In this document: one piece after another, positions 38,971 to 52,400 of the stretch
Layout of the letters: each line of letters opens with the position of its first letter
Numbering within the stretch: the stretch's first letter is position 1
From: Pogonophryne albipinna
Lineage: Eukaryota > Chordata > Actinopteri > Perciformes > Artedidraconidae
DNA: 64,000 nt
Direction of reading: 5' to 3'
Assembly (NCBI GenBank): GCA_028583405.1
Contig: JAPTMU010000113.1
Coordinates: 305,001 to 369,000, forward strand
Position numbers and translations under genes: made by a program
The notes under the pieces: generated by a model
Databases searched by the model: none
The model's input: only the letters and a program-made list of their open reading frames with translations
What the model was told of the DNA's origin: nothing

Positions 38971-39142
38971 TGCCTCTGGCCTGTTTTATCCTGAAACCAG
39001 CTCAGATGTTAAGAAAGAAAAAAGTATTGAAAGTCGACCAGTGGGGGTTCGGCTAAAAATAGCATCCATTAAATCAGATTATCACAAGAGCTCCATGTTA
39101 GTAATGTGACACCATTCACTGGGCCTCAAATCTCACACATGC

Positions 39143-40466
39143 ACGCACTACATACTAATATACACCTGAACATCAGCAGGAGAGGACTCTTTAAAGTAGA
39201 GACACTACATACTGATATGCACCTGAACATCAGCAGGAGAGGACTCTTTAAAGTAGAGACACCACATACTGATATACACCTGAACATCAGCAGGAGAGGA
39301 CTCTTTAAAGTAGAGACACTACATACTGATATACAGCTGAACATCAGCAGGAGAGGACTCTTTAAAGTAGAGACACTACATACTGATATACACCTGAACA
39401 TCAGCAGGAGAGGACTCTTTAAAGTAGAGACACTACATACTGCTATACACCTGAACATCAGCAGGAGAGGACTCTTTAAAGTAGAGACACTACATACTGA
39501 TATACACCTTAACATCAGCAGGAGAGGACTCTTTAAAGTAGAGACACTACATACTGATATACACCTGAACATCAGCAGGAGAGGACTCTTTAAAGTAGAG
39601 ACACTACATACTGATATACACCTGAACATCAGTAGGAGAGGACTCTTTAAAGTAGAGACACTACATACTGATATACACCTGAACATCAGCAGGAGAGGAC
39701 TCTTTAAAGTAGAGACACTACAGACTGATATACACCTGAACATCAGCAAGAGAGGACTCTTTAAAGTAGATACACTACATACTGATATACACCTGAACAT
39801 CAGCAGGAGAGGACTCTTTAAAGTAGAGACACTACATACTGATATACACCTGAACATCAGCAGGAGAGGACTCTTTAAAGTAGAGACACTACATACTGAT
39901 ATACACCTGAACATCAGCAGGAGAGGACTCTTTAAAGTAGAGACACCACATACTGATATACACCTAAACATCATCAGGAGAGGACTCTTTAAAGTAGAGA
40001 CACTACACACTGATATACACCTGAACATCAGCAGGAGAGGACTCTTTAAAGTAGAGACACTACATACTAATATACACCTGAACATCAGCAGGAGAGGACT
40101 CTTTAAAGTAGAGACACTGCATACTGATATACACCTGAACATCAGCAGGAGAGGACTCTTTAAAGTAGAGACACTACATACTGATATACACCTGAACATC
40201 AGCAGGAGAGGACTCTTTAAAGTAGAGACACTACATACTGATATACACCTGAACATCAGCAGGAGAGGACTCTTTAAAGTAGAGACACTACATACTGATA
40301 TACACCTGAACATCAGCAGGAGAGGACTCTTTAAAGTAGAGACACTACATACTAATATCAACCTGAACATCAGCAGGAGAGGACTCTTTAAAGTAGAGAC
40401 ACTACATACTGATATACACCTGAACATCAGCAGGAGAGGACTCTTTAAAGTAGAGACACTACATTC
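39143..40466 (-). repeat. Minisatellite family B, array B-iii (~23 copies)
   Basis: Reverse-complement 57-bp units. Scattered point variants (ACTAATATAC, ATACAGCTG, ATCATCAGG) are mostly private to single units, so this array looks older and less homogenised than B-vi. It begins about 170 bp after MITE-C copy 2. No MITE-B body is recognisable next to it. Confidence 0.96.
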
Positions 40467-41433
40467 TATTTCCTGTATGAAGTTGTAGTTGTATCCGTAG
40501 TAAAAGGAACAGCTTCCTCTACACGGACCATACTGAGTCTCTCTGTTGGAGGACTTATGTTTAGCGGCGCTCCAATAGGAGATGATTTAAGAGGACGTGG
40601 TTCCCATCAGTTCCCGAGGAGAACTGTCGCCTGCTGGTATACTAACAGCTCTTCTAAATGCAATAGTGGGATATCTCTGAGCTAAGAGACGGTTATAAAT
40701 AATATAAAGTGAACCATTCAATTTGAAATTAAAAGCATTACTGCTACAGAAATACAAAGGAGGACATTTTGTCTTGAAGCTATTTGCTTTATGAAATGAG
40801 AGTTTATTATCCCCCGGGGAGTATGGAGGGAGACTCAGATTTATTGTCGCTGTTTGCTGATGGATTTGTTAAGAGCTCCACTTGTTTCCAAAGCAGTCCA
40901 GCCAATAAAACACTTAGTCTGGGAAAACACTCGGCCAGACAAACAAGACAGAGTCCTGCCTTTAACGTAGGCATTTTCACAAGTTCAACATGTTTCAGGA
41001 ACATGTTTTTTAATGGCTTTAATTATGCTCACAGCAGGGGGTGGGGATCTTCAGTGATGAATAAGAAGAAGCTGACATATGAAAGGTTGTTTTGTTCTGA
41101 TGTAATCACATTATCGCCCCGTCACTTCCTGATTAATAACACCACAGGATCCCACAGAAACCAATCCATTATAATCAACTGCAGGTTTTGGAATCATTTG
41201 GAGACCCAATATGCACATTTCAGGAGACCTTTTGGACACAATACACATGACGATTATGGATTTTGTTATTTGCAATCAGGGAAATACGGAAATATTGTTG
41301 GTGGATAAATGAAACGTAGTCAGCGAATCTGTCCTTGATGAGTTTCATATTATGTTCAATTTACAGCTCGAACAGGCAGGCAATTTATCCAATAAGGAAA
41401 CCCAGCGAATAAACCCAAATAATGGCAACAGCT
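40467..41433. other. unique stretch with longest non-repeat frame
   Basis: A 174-codon plus frame (40784-41308) starts MLYEMRVYYPPGSMEGDS. It has no recognisable domain, no signal peptide and unremarkable composition. I regard it as chance in AT-rich DNA, but it is the longest frame outside repeats. Confidence 0.35.
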
Positions 41434-43145
41434 TCAAAGAGGCCCTATTATGTTTTGGGGGTTTTCCCTCTCCTTTTGTGTGTTCTATAGGTTTTAGTGC
41501 ATGTAAACGGTCTGCAAAGGCTAAAATCCCTGTGTTTCCTCAAGAGGGAGTTTCTCTCCCACACACTCCCCCCCTGCCTTAAACGCCTCCATTGGACTCC
41601 TTTGTTTACTTATGTAACAACCGTGCTCCTATTGGCTAGCGCTCCAACACATTGTAGGTGATATGGGGCGGGACATCTCTAAGTGGTTGACCAATAACAA
41701 CAGAGCCGGCCAGCTAACCAATCAGAGCAGACTGGGCTCTGGTTTCAGACAGAGGGTGACAAGAGGTGCTGCAGCACAGGCAGTATGAGAGAAATAAAGA
41801 GCTTTGTCCCAGTAGAGACACCACATACTGATATACACCTGAACATCAGCAGGAGAGAACTCTTTAAAGTAGAGACACTACATACTGATATACACCTGAA
41901 CATCAGCAGGAGAGAACTCTTTAAAGTAGAGACACTACATACTGATATACACCTGAACATCAGCAGGAGAGAACTCTTTAAAGTAGAGACACTACATACT
42001 GATATACACCTGAACATCAGCAGGAGAGGACTCTTTAAAGTAGAGACACCACATACTGATAAACACCTGAACATCAGCAGGAGAGGACTCTTTAAAGTAG
42101 AGGCACTACATACTGATATACACCTGAACATCAGCAGGAGAGGACTCTTTAAAGTAGAGACACCACATACTGATATACACCTAAACATCAGCAGGAGAGA
42201 ACTCTTTAAAGTAGAGATACTACATCCTGATATACACCTGAACATCAGCAGGAGAGAACTCTTTAAAGTAGAGACACTACATACTGATATACACCTGAAC
42301 ATCAGCAGGAGAGAACTCTTTAAAGTAGAGACACTACATACTGATATACACCTGAACATCAGCAGGAGAGGACTCTTTAAAGTAGAGACACTACATACTG
42401 ATATACACCTGAACATCAGCAGGAGAGGACTCTTTAAAGTAGAGACACCACATACTGATAAACACCTGAACATCAGCAGGAGAGGACTCTTTAAAGTAGA
42501 GGCACTACATACTGATATACACCTGAACATCAGCAGGAGAGGACTCTTTAAAGTAGAGACACTACATACTGATATACACCTGAACATCAGCAGGAGAGGA
42601 CTCTTTAAAGTAGAGACACCACATACTGATATACACCTGAACATCAGCAGGAGAGGACTCTTTAAAGTAGAGACACTAGATACTGATATACACCTGAACA
42701 TCAGCAGGAGAGGACTCTTTAAAGTAGAGACACTACATACTGATATACACCTGAACATCAGCAGGAGAGGACTCTTTAAAGTAGAGACACTACATACTGA
42801 TATACACCTGAACATCAGCAGGAGAGGACTCTTTAAAGTAGAGACACTACATACTGATATACACCTGAACATCAGCAGGAGAGGACTGTTTAAAGTAGAG
42901 ACACTGCATACTGATATACACCTGAACATCAGCAGGAGAGGACTCTTTAAAGTAGAGACACTACATACTGATATACACCTGAACATCAGCAGGAGAGGAC
43001 TCTTTAAAGTAGAGACACTACATACTGATATACACCTGAACATCAGCAGGAGAGGACTCTTTAAAGTAGAGACACTACATACTGATATACACCTGAACAT
43101 CAGCAGGAGAGGACTCTTTAAAGTAGAGGCACTACAGACTGATTG
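41434..43145 (+). mobile_element. MITE-B copy 2 with family B array
   Basis: Nearly complete left part: AAAGAGGCCCTATTATG at the terminus, then TTCTATAGGTTTTAGTGCAT, ATTGGACTCCTTTGTTTAC, CTATTGGCTAGCGCTCC, TCTAAGTGGTTGACCAATA and CAGGCAGTATGAGAGAAATA. The array then runs from 41812. The right terminus is missing; the sequence passes into unrelated GATTGGCTGAAAATGAGC. Confidence 0.85.
41812..43140 (-). repeat. Minisatellite family B, array B-iv (~23 copies)
   Basis: Two unit types: AGAGAACTC and AGAGGACTC. A block with AGAGAACTC units, a CACCACATACTGATAAACACC unit and a GAGGCACTAC unit recurs at about 41860-42120 and 42190-42500, showing block duplication of about 400 bp. Confidence 0.96.
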
Positions 43146-43924
43146 GCTGAAAATGAGCAGCATACTGTATCGCTTCTTAAATGGTATTTCATTTGTTTTT
43201 CCACACATGGCGGTTTTGTGGCCCTTCCCATGAATATCACATGACCTCTCTGCAGCTCTGCCTACAGATATTCTGTAAGTCTGATTGCTTCCCAGCAGAG
43301 ATTTGTATGCTTCTGTCTCTGAGCAGCGTTTGCACATCTTAAACTCCGCCCTGCCCCCTTAAAGTAAATATCTCCCGGACGCTCTCACTCTGTTATGTTC
43401 AACACATTCCAAGACTTCTGCAGTGATTAAATGTTGTAATTCATCTCTGCAACACCCTCACCCTGAACCAGCTTTTGTCTATTTAAACTTCATTTATCAA
43501 TTACCAAACAACACGAGAGAGAGCGTGCGTCAAGCTGCTGCTGAGTGTTTAACTCAAACCAACTGTTAGTGGGGGGATATTCATGTTTCCCTATTCTCTG
43601 TTTCATTATTAAACTATAGTCCTTATAAGTGCTGTGGGCTAAAAAAGAGAGCGCTCAATGCAGCTCAATTGTCACAGGAGGGATACAGCTTTTCTTTAGT
43701 ATGGCAGGGTGTGTTTCAGAGACTACTTCACGATTCGCCCAGCTAATGGAAAACATGTCAGAGGAGAACCGTGTGATAGTCCCCTATAAAACATGCCGTT
43801 CATGTCTCATCAGTTCAATATCCTCGGGGGGGACGCAGGACGACAGCTGGCAGAAGTTGTTAGTGTCACTCAGCCCAGCTTGTCTTTTTTTCTTGGGGCG
43901 GGGAAACCTTGAAAACATCCTGGA
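43146..43924. other. unique stretch
   Basis: A 102-codon frame (43629-43937) is unsupported. The last 95 bp (43828-43922) recur at about 44373-44485 on the far side of the next MITE-B copy. Confidence 0.5.
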
Positions 43925-44385
43925 GTGTGTTCTATAGGTTATAGTCGGATCATCAGAGACTCTTCCTCCCTCACTGAATTCAAAAAGTCACTCAAAACCC
44001 ACTTTTTTTGTATTTTTCTTTGTTTTTGTTGTTTTATTCTCTGTTAAAGCGTCTCTTTATAGAAAAGCACTATACAAGTGTCATGCATTAATATTATGAT
44101 TATAGTGCATGTCAATTGTCTGCAGGGGCTAAAGTCCCCCCGTCCCCCAATGCCCCTCTCCTTTGTTTACTTCCGGAACAAAGTGACATCACTATAGAAC
44201 ACTTGTACTTCTATTGGCTCCAACACATTGTACGTGATAGGCTAGAAGGGGCGGCACATCTCTAAGCGGTTGACCAATCAGAATCAGAGTACCTTTATTC
44301 GTCACACAGAGGGGAAATGTGCATTTGTTACAACAAGAAAAGAGCCAATCACAGCAGAGCCGGGGGGGGTAACAGGACAACAGCT
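43925..44385 (+). mobile_element. MITE-B copy 3, array-free, with nested LINE tails
   Basis: GTGTGTTCTATAGGTTATAG is interrupted at about 43943-44095 by an L2-like LINE tail (FKKSLKTHFF then a stop, AAAAGCACTATACAAGTGTC) flanked by TTATAG. The MITE body then resumes with ATAGTGCATGTCAATTGTC, CTATTGGCTCCAACACATTG and TCTAAGCGGTTGACCAATC. A second small LINE-end fragment (CCTTTATTCGTCACACAGAG) sits at about 44280-44330. This copy shows the body without a minisatellite. Confidence 0.78.
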
Positions 44386-45039
44386 GGCAGAAGTTGTTAG
44401 TGTCACTCACACTGAGACGAGGGTGAACAGGAAGTGAAATCCTTTGTCTTTTCTTGAGGGGGAAACCTTGAAAACACCCTTGTACGTCCAAATTGAAATA
44501 AGATAGAAATGCACCAAGAGCTATATCTCTGCATCTGCAACTCATAGTGTCTTTGCAGCAGAATGTGAAGGATATTCTTAAGGACTGGGCGATGAAAACG
44601 TGGGGCGAACATTTTATAAGATGTTTCCTCATTCATAAAAAAAATGTTTTGTCTTGTTTGCTGTTCAAGGTGTGAAATCCTTTTATCCTGACCTTCAACA
44701 GTGCCGGTAAAAACTCACGAGTAGATTTCAGAAAGCTTTTTGTAACGGCAGAAAATCCTTCAATGAAAAAAGACAGTGTTCACAGCCGTCCTTGAGCTGA
44801 ACTGAAACGGACTATTTCTCCTTTAATAGAAAATGCTTTCACACAGAGGCATTCGAGGAGCGCTTGATTCATTCAACCAGACACTTGAACAGAAACGCAA
44901 GTGTGCATCAGGTGCTCTTGATCAAACTTGTCAGATGAATGTCTCTTTGGTTACAGCTCGAAGAAGAGGGAGAGAAGTAGAGTTTACTTTGTAGAAACAT
45001 CCCACGCTTAGACATGTTACATATAATGGGATAAATTAC
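44386..45039. other. unique stretch
   Basis: Apart from the 44373-44485 duplication, no gene or repeat was recognised. A 146-codon minus frame (44192-44632) spans MITE sequence and is chance. Confidence 0.4.
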
Positions 45040-45915
45040 CTTTACTTTAAAGAGTCCTCTCCTGCTGATGTTCAGGTGTATATCAGTATGTAGTGTCTCT
45101 ACTTTAAAGAGTCCTCTCCTGCTGATGTTCAGGTGTATATCAGTATGTAGTGTCTCTACTTTAAAGAGTCCTCTCCTGCTGATGTTCAGGTGTATATCAG
45201 TATGTAGTGTCTCTACTTTAAAGAGTCCTCTCCTGCTGATGTTCAGGTGTATATCAGTATGTAGTGTCTCTACTTTAAAGAGTCCTCTCCTGCTGATGTT
45301 CAGGTGTATATCAGTATGTAGTGTCTCTACTTTAAAGAGTCCTCTCTGCTGAGGTTCAGGTGTATATCAGTATGTAGTGTCTCTACTTGAAAGAGTCCTC
45401 TCCTCCTGATGTTCAGGTGTATATCAGTATGTAGTGTCTCTACTTTAAAGAGTCCTCTCCTGCTGATGTTCAGGTGTATATCAGTATGTAGTGTCTCTAC
45501 TTTAAAGAGTCCTCTCCTGCTGATGTTCAGGTGTATATCAGTATGTAGTGTCTCTACTTTAAAGAGTCCTCTCCTGCTGATGTTCAGGTGTATATCAGTA
45601 TGTAGTGACTCTACTTTAAAGAGTCCTCTCCTGCTGATGTTCAGGTGTATATCAGTATGTAGTGTCTCTACTTTAAAGAGTCCTCTCCTGCTGATGTTCA
45701 GGTGTATATCAGTATGTAGTGTCTCTACTTTAAAGAGTCCTCTCCTGCTGTTGTTCAGGTGTATATCAGTATGTAGTGTCTCTACTTTAAAGAGTCCTCT
45801 CCTGCTGATGTTCAGGTGTATATCTGTATGTAGTGTCTCTACTTTAAAGAGTCCTCTCCTGCTGATGTTCAGGTGTATATCAGTATGTAGTGTCTCTACT
45901 TTAAAGAGTCCTCTC
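45040..45915 (+). repeat. Minisatellite family B, array B-v (~15 copies)
   Basis: Plus-oriented 57-bp units with a shortened unit at about 45346 (CCTCTCTGCTGAGG) that breaks the frame. No MITE body adjoins. Confidence 0.96.
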
Positions 45916-46661
45916 CCGCCACTTAGCCTAAACAGAATTGAATCCCAAATCGAATACATTTTAAAGGGTTTGATATCATTGTCTGTAATTTTAGGTTAAA
46001 TGTCTGTTTGCTTGTTTTTTTCCCTTATATTTGTTGTTGGCGGTGTTGCAAGAAAAAGTAAGACTTTAACTGACAATAAAGTATCATCGTAGTGTGGATG
46101 AATTATTGAGTTGATGGATTTGGGTTATGCTCTCACTCTCACTCATACTGACATTTTTAGGACATCCCTTCAACTGGATGTCTAACAAATTGCCTTTTTG
46201 CATCTATTTTTAATGAGCAGAGAATACTGTATGTTGAAAATGAAATATGTATCAGATATTGTGTTTAACAGCGTCAACTGCAACCTGATATTACCATGTG
46301 ATCATGTAGACGTGTAGCCTCCGTCCTGCACCATGCTTTAAAAACTGCAAGGCTGAATATAAATGTCATCATGCTAACATGCTGATGTTGAGCAGTTATG
46401 ATGAATAACAATATCACCATCATAGTTTAGCATATTCACGAGCCATAGTTTGCTAATTAGAAGGTAAAGATAGAGTAGAGCTGAAGCTGAAAGGAATGCA
46501 TTATTTCTGCAAGTAACTTTGAATTAAAGGGTGATGCAGAGATTACCTAATTTTGTAGGCTGACCTGAAAGCTAGCATAACAAGGTTTCCATTGCAAAAA
46601 AGCAATTTGGGAATATTGCAAAAGATTATCTCTGTGGCAAATGCACATATTAACAGCTTTG
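45916..46661. other. unique non-coding stretch
   Basis: No frame or repeat recognised. Confidence 0.4.
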
Positions 46662-47065
46662 ACTCACATCACCACCGCTAAGCTAAAGGAGGCTAATGTT
46701 GGGCTATAAAGGAACTACAGCTCGGTCACATGACTTCACGCCACCACCGCTAAGCTAAAGGAGGCTAATGTGGGCTATAAAGGAACTACAGCACGGTCAC
46801 ATGACTTCACGCCACCACCGCTAAGCTAAAGGAGGCTAATGTTGGGCTATAAAGGAACTACAGCACGGTCACATGACTTCACGTCACCACCGCTAAGCTA
46901 AAGGAGGCTAATGTTGGGCTATAAAGGAACTACAGCACGGTCACATGACTTCACGCCACCACCGCTAAGCTAAAGGAGGCTAATGTTGGGCTATAAAGGA
47001 ACTACAGCACGGTCACATGACTTCACGTCACCACCGCTAAGCTAAAGGTGGCTAATGTTGGGCGT
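46662..47065 (-). repeat. Minisatellite family A, array A6 (~5.5 copies)
   Basis: Reverse-complement 72-bp units, mostly AAGGAGGC with CACGCCACC or CACGTCACC alternating. The flank at 47066-47215 (TTCTTCTAGACAC, CTCTTCAGCTTGTG, CCTTATTTCAGG) matches other family A surroundings. Confidence 0.94.
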
Positions 47066-47220
47066 GATGACGTTTTTCTTCTAGACACTTGTTAGCAACC
47101 GCCGTTTCTAAATTCACCAGTGAGGTATTTACTGACGTATTTGATTTCGTAGAATACAAATCTCTTCAGCTTGTGTTAACCACAGACCTTATTTCAGGAT
47201 AACAACCGAGAAAGAAATAT

Positions 47221-47887
47221 GAAATGTTGGAACTATGAAATTGAAAAGTGTCTGACCTCTTGTTTCTCTATCTGTTGCACTATGTGATCATTCAATGTTC
47301 TTGTGATATATGTGCATCCTTCACTGAGCTGAGATCCCGAGGCTTTTCAATAACCCCTAGATGTTTTTGCCCATAAATCTAAGCAGCAGTTGTGATATCA
47401 GGCAGTGTTTGTTTTTCGGGCAGTCGAGTCCTGAGGTTTTATTGGTGCCGTCTCAGCTTGACGTTATAGAGTGCCAGGACGTCGCTGCCAGGATAAACTG
47501 ATGACTTCTCACCAGCCTCACAACCTAAAGTAAATACTCGGGTCGTTTGCAGACGGGCGTTCATGGCCTGATGTTCAAGTGTCAGATGGATGTTGTGCTC
47601 TCACTCTGTCTCACTTCTTTCCAGCAGAGAGACAAACTCTCCTCTGGTTTTCTGTCCGCCCTCACAACTGAATCCTAGTTTCCTCTGAACTCTTAACCTT
47701 TGTGTTGCACGCTTGGTCACCAACAGACTTCCAGGCATATGTATATTACATATATAACTTCCTATTACTTTGTTTGTTCTGAAAAAACAGCTGCTGCAAA
47801 CTATGGAACTTGGTCTTTGGTTTTATTCTTCCTCTCTTGCAAACATATCATTTATTTTCAAAACCAGTATGTGCATACCTGATTTGT
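47221..47887. other. unique non-coding stretch
   Basis: No gene or repeat recognised. Confidence 0.4.
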
Positions 47888-48495
47888 TTAAAGGTCACTT
47901 ATCATGCAATATTTAGGCAACAGCACAGGTCTCAGATATATAAAAATGTATAAAAAACATGTCTATGAAGTGTTTTGCTCAAAATACCAAACAGATCATT
48001 AATTCAACCCTCATATCCCTCCGTTTCACTTCCTGTTACTAAAGTGCTGATTTGGGGTAGAAAGCTTTAAAAAAAAATCATGCGGGACCCGGCAGATACT
48101 GTCTAAAATAAATGCTGCGGTGATGAAACGACAAAACCACATCAAGGATTCTCCCTGAAACAGGATGGAGCTCAAACTCTTTTTCTCTCTCAGGTTTACC
48201 ACAAGGTGAGTTCCTTTTTATTTCCTGCTTCTTCACACACATGCTCTCCAGTACAGGTTAGCGCTGAGTGTTAGCGATGCTAATGTAAACACCGACCATA
48301 TTACTTCCAAAACACGTCGGGCATTGTTTCTGATAGCAACGTTCTGATAGGGCCGTGGGTCCACCACGTGGGTGCCATCCGACATGACGTTTTTACGTTG
48401 GATGGACACTTGGTGAGTTCCCTGACATGCCGGGGACACATATTTATGTATAGAAGACATCAAAAAGTGCATTTTGCATGATAGGTCCCCTTTAA
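47888..48495. mobile_element. MITE-D, TTAA-flanked (piggyBac-like)
   Basis: Left end TTAAAGGTCACTTATCATGC; right end GCATGATAGGTCCCCTTTAA. TTAA at both borders (47888-47891, 48492-48495). It shares the style of terminus and a CCAAACAGATCATT / CCGTTTCACTTCCTG block with MITE-C, so the two are related. 608 bp, no transposase. Confidence 0.9.
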
Positions 48496-49402
48496 TAAAA
48501 ATACTACTATTCACAATTTATACATTTAAAAAAAAAAATATCTGGAACTGAATATTTAATATAGTATTTTTTGATATTACACCAATAAAACTATTAATGT
48601 TATATTTAAGTTTTGTAAATTACAACACAACACGTTCAGGGTAATATCCTATTTTACACCAAAACGTATTGTATATATATAATATAATATTTAAATGTAT
48701 TATTATTATTATTATGTATAATAGTTATATTTATTATTGTTATGAATTCATTTATTCAGTTATTTTTTACTATTATTATTAATATTACATGTATTATTAT
48801 TTATTTTTTAAATTAATATATGTATTCATTGTATTATTATTAATATTATTTCTCACATGTGTGCCAATATTGTCCTTTACAGAGACTGAGATCACCTCCG
48901 TTACTGATACCTATCTGTATTTACTTCATCCTGATAGTGTACGTCTCTCTGTTGAGAATGTCTGCTTTGGGATTATTTGTCCAGCTGCATGTTTCCCCGG
49001 GCAGAAAGCAGGATTACTTCCTAATTAAAAGTTGACTTTGCTGGATCAATTATTCATATTCACCCGGGGAGCCGAGGATCCAAACAGTGTTCGTGTTTGT
49101 CGCCTCGCAGGGTGGAAATAATCAGAGTCATCTATAAAGAGAAGTCTTTAAGCTCCACACGCTGACTTTAGTGTTATCTACTCATGCACTCAGTAAATTA
49201 ATGTACACATATATAACATTACAGCATGTTTACTATGAATTATAGATTTGTTTAACAGCTCCTATTAGTGATTACAGCTGGAGTTCAAACAGTGAGAGAG
49301 GTGCATGTGAGTTTCCATCTTTCTACCTGCTGTTTAAAAATTTAGCACTAATTTTCAAACATTCTTCATCATTTATTTTAAAAATCTAAAACATATTGCA
49401 TG
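48496..49402. other. AT-rich low-complexity, then unique sequence
   Basis: 48520-48860 is ATTATTATT-rich. 48880-49100 is less biased and might be conserved non-coding sequence, but that cannot be judged from one genome. A 79-codon frame here is unsupported. Confidence 0.4.
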
Positions 49403-52400
49403 TTAAAGGAGCCATATTATGTATGTAGTGTCTCTGCTTTAAAGAGTCCTCTCCTGCTGATGTTCAGGTGTATATCAGTATGTAGTGTCTCTACTTTAAA
49501 GAGTCCTCTCCTGCTGATGTTCAGGTGTATATCAGTATGTAGTGTCTCTACTTTAAAGAGTCCTCTCCTGATGATGTTCAGGTGTATATCAGTATGTAGT
49601 GTCTCTACTTTAAAGAGTTATCTCCTGCTGATGTTCAGGTGTATATCAGTATGTAGTGTCTCTACTTTAAAGAGTCCTCTCCTGATGATGTTCAGGTGTA
49701 TATCAGTATGTAGTGTCTCTACTTTAAAGAGTCCTCTCCTGCTGATGTTCAGGTGTATATCAGTATGTAGTGTCTCTGCTTTAAAGAGTCCTCTCCTGCT
49801 GATGTTCAGGTGTATATCAGTATGTAGTGTCTCTACTTTAAAGAGTCCTCTCCTGCTGATGTTCAGGTGTATATCAGTATGTAGTGTCTCTACTTTAAAG
49901 AGTCCTCTCCTGCTGATGTTCAGGTGTATATCAGTATGTAGTGTCTCTACTTTAAAGAGTCCTCTCCTGCTGATGTTCAGGTGTATATCAGTATGTAGTG
50001 CCTCTACTTTAAAGAGTCCTCTCCTGCTGATGTTCAGGTGTATATCAGTATGTAGTGCCTCTACTTTAAAGAGTCCTCTCCTGCTGATGTTCAGGTGTAT
50101 ATCAGCATGTAGTGTCTCTACTTTAAAGAGTCCTCTCCTGCTGATGTTCAGGTGTATATCAGTATGTAGTGCCTCTACTTTAAAGAGTCCTCTCCTGCTG
50201 ATGTTCAGGTGTATATCAGTATGTAGTGCCTCTACTTTAAAGAGTCCTCTCCTGCTGATGTTCAGGTGTATATCAGTATGTAGTGTCTCTACTTTAAAGA
50301 GTCCTCTCCTGCTGATGTTCAGGTGTATATCAGTATGTAGTGTATCTACTTTAAAGAGTCCTCTCCTGCTGATGTTCAGGTGTATATCAGTATGTAGTGT
50401 CTCTACTTTAAAGAGTCCTCTCCTGCTGATGTTCAGGTGTATATCAGTAGTGTCTCTACTTTAAAGAGTCCTCTCCTGCTGATGTTCAGGTGTATATCAG
50501 TATGTAGTGTCTCTACTTTAAAGAGTCCTCTCCTGCTGATGTTCAGGTGTATATCAGTAGTGTCTCTACTTTAAAGAGTCCTCTCCTGCTGATGTTCAGG
50601 TGTATATCAGTATGTAGTGTCCCTACTTTAAAGAGTCCTCTCCTGCTGATGTTCAGGTGTATATCAGTATGTAGTGTCTCTACTTTAAAGAGTCCTCTCC
50701 TGCTGATGTTCAGGTGTATATCAGTATGTAGTGCCTCTACTTTAAAGAGTCCTCTCCTGCTGATGTTCAGGTGTATATCAGCATGTAGTGTCTCTACTTT
50801 AAAGAGTCCTCTCCTGCTGATGTTCAGGTGTATATCAGTATGTAGTGCCTCTACTTTAAAGAGTCCTCTCCTGCTGATGTTCAGGTGTATATCAGTATGT
50901 AGTGCCTCTACTTTAAAGAGTCCTCTCCTGCTGATGTTCAGGTGTATATCAGTATGTAGTGTCTCTACTTTAAAGAGTCCTCTCCTGCTGATGTTCAGGT
51001 GTATATCAGTATGTAGTGTATCTACTTTAAAGAGTCCTCTCCTGCTGATGTTCAGGTGTATATCAGTATGTAGTGTCTCTACTTTAAAGAGTCCTCTCCT
51101 GCTGATGTTCAGGTGTATATCAGTAGTGTCTCTACTTTAAAGAGTCCTCTCCTGCTGATGTTCAGGTGTATATCAGTATGTAGTGTCTCTACTTTAAAGA
51201 GTCCTCTCCTGCTGATGTTCAGGTGTATATCAGTAGTGTCTCTACTTTAAAGAGTCCTCTCCTGCTGATGTTCAGGTGTATATCAGTATGTAGTGTCCCT
51301 ACTTTAAAGAGTCCTCTCCTGCTGATGTTCAGGTGTATATCAGTATGTAGTGTCTCTACTTTAAAGAGTCCTCTCCTGCTGATGTTCAGGTGTATATCAG
51401 TATGTAGTGTCTCTACTTTAAAGAGTCCTCTCCTGCTGATGTTCAGGTGTATATCAGTATGTAGTGTCTCTACTTTAAAGAGTCCTCTCCTGCTGATGTT
51501 CAGGTGTATATCAGTATGTAGTGTCTCTACTTTAAAGAGTCCTCTCCTGCTGATGTTCAGGTGTATATCAGTATGTAGTGTCTATTCTTTAAAGAGTCCT
51601 CTCCTGCTGATGTTCAGGTGTATATCAGTATCTAGTGTCTCTACTTTAAAGAGTCCTCTCCTGCTGATGTTCAGGTGTATATCAGTATGTAGTGTATCTA
51701 CTTTAAAGAGTCCTCTCCTGCTGATGTTCAGGTGTATATCAGTATGTAGTGTCTCTACTTTAAAGAGTCCTCTCCTGCTGATGTTCAGGTGTATATCAGT
51801 AGTGTCTCTACTTTAAAGAGTCCTCTCCTGCTGATGTTCAGGTGTATATCAGTATGTAGTGTCTCTACTTTAAAGAGTCCTCTCCTGCTGATGTTCAGGT
51901 GTATATCAGTAGTGTCTCTACTTTAAAGAGTCCTCTCCTGCTGATGTTCAGGTGTATATCAGTATGTAGTGTCCCTACTTTAAAGAGTCCTCTCCTGCTG
52001 ATGTTCAGGTGTATATCAGTATGTAGTGTCTCTACTTTAAAGAGTCCTCTCCTGCTGATGTTCAGGTGTATATCAGTATGTAGTGTCTCTACTTTAAAGA
52101 GTCCTCTCCTGCTGATGTTCAGGTGTATATCAGTATGTAGTGTCTCTACTTTAAAGAGTCCTCTCCTGCTGATGTTCAGGTGTATATCAGTATGTAGTGT
52201 CTCTACTTTAAAGAGTCCTCTCCTGCTGATGTTCAGGTGTATATCAGTATGTAGTGTCTATTCTTTAAAGAGTCCTCTCCTGCTGATGTTCAGGTGTATA
52301 TCAGTATCTAGTGTCTCTACTTTAAAGAGTCCTCTCCTGCTGATGTTCAGGTGTATATCAGTAGTGTCTCTACTTTAAAGAGTCCTCTCCTGCTGATGTT

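Noticed and set aside
40784..41308. 174-codon plus-strand frame, longest outside repeats
   Set aside because: No recognisable domain, no conserved splice context and ordinary composition. A frame of this length can occur by chance in 64 kb. Kept only as a note.
43629..43937. 102-codon frame
   Set aside because: Runs through the duplicated block beside MITE-B copy 3 and into the element. No domain seen.
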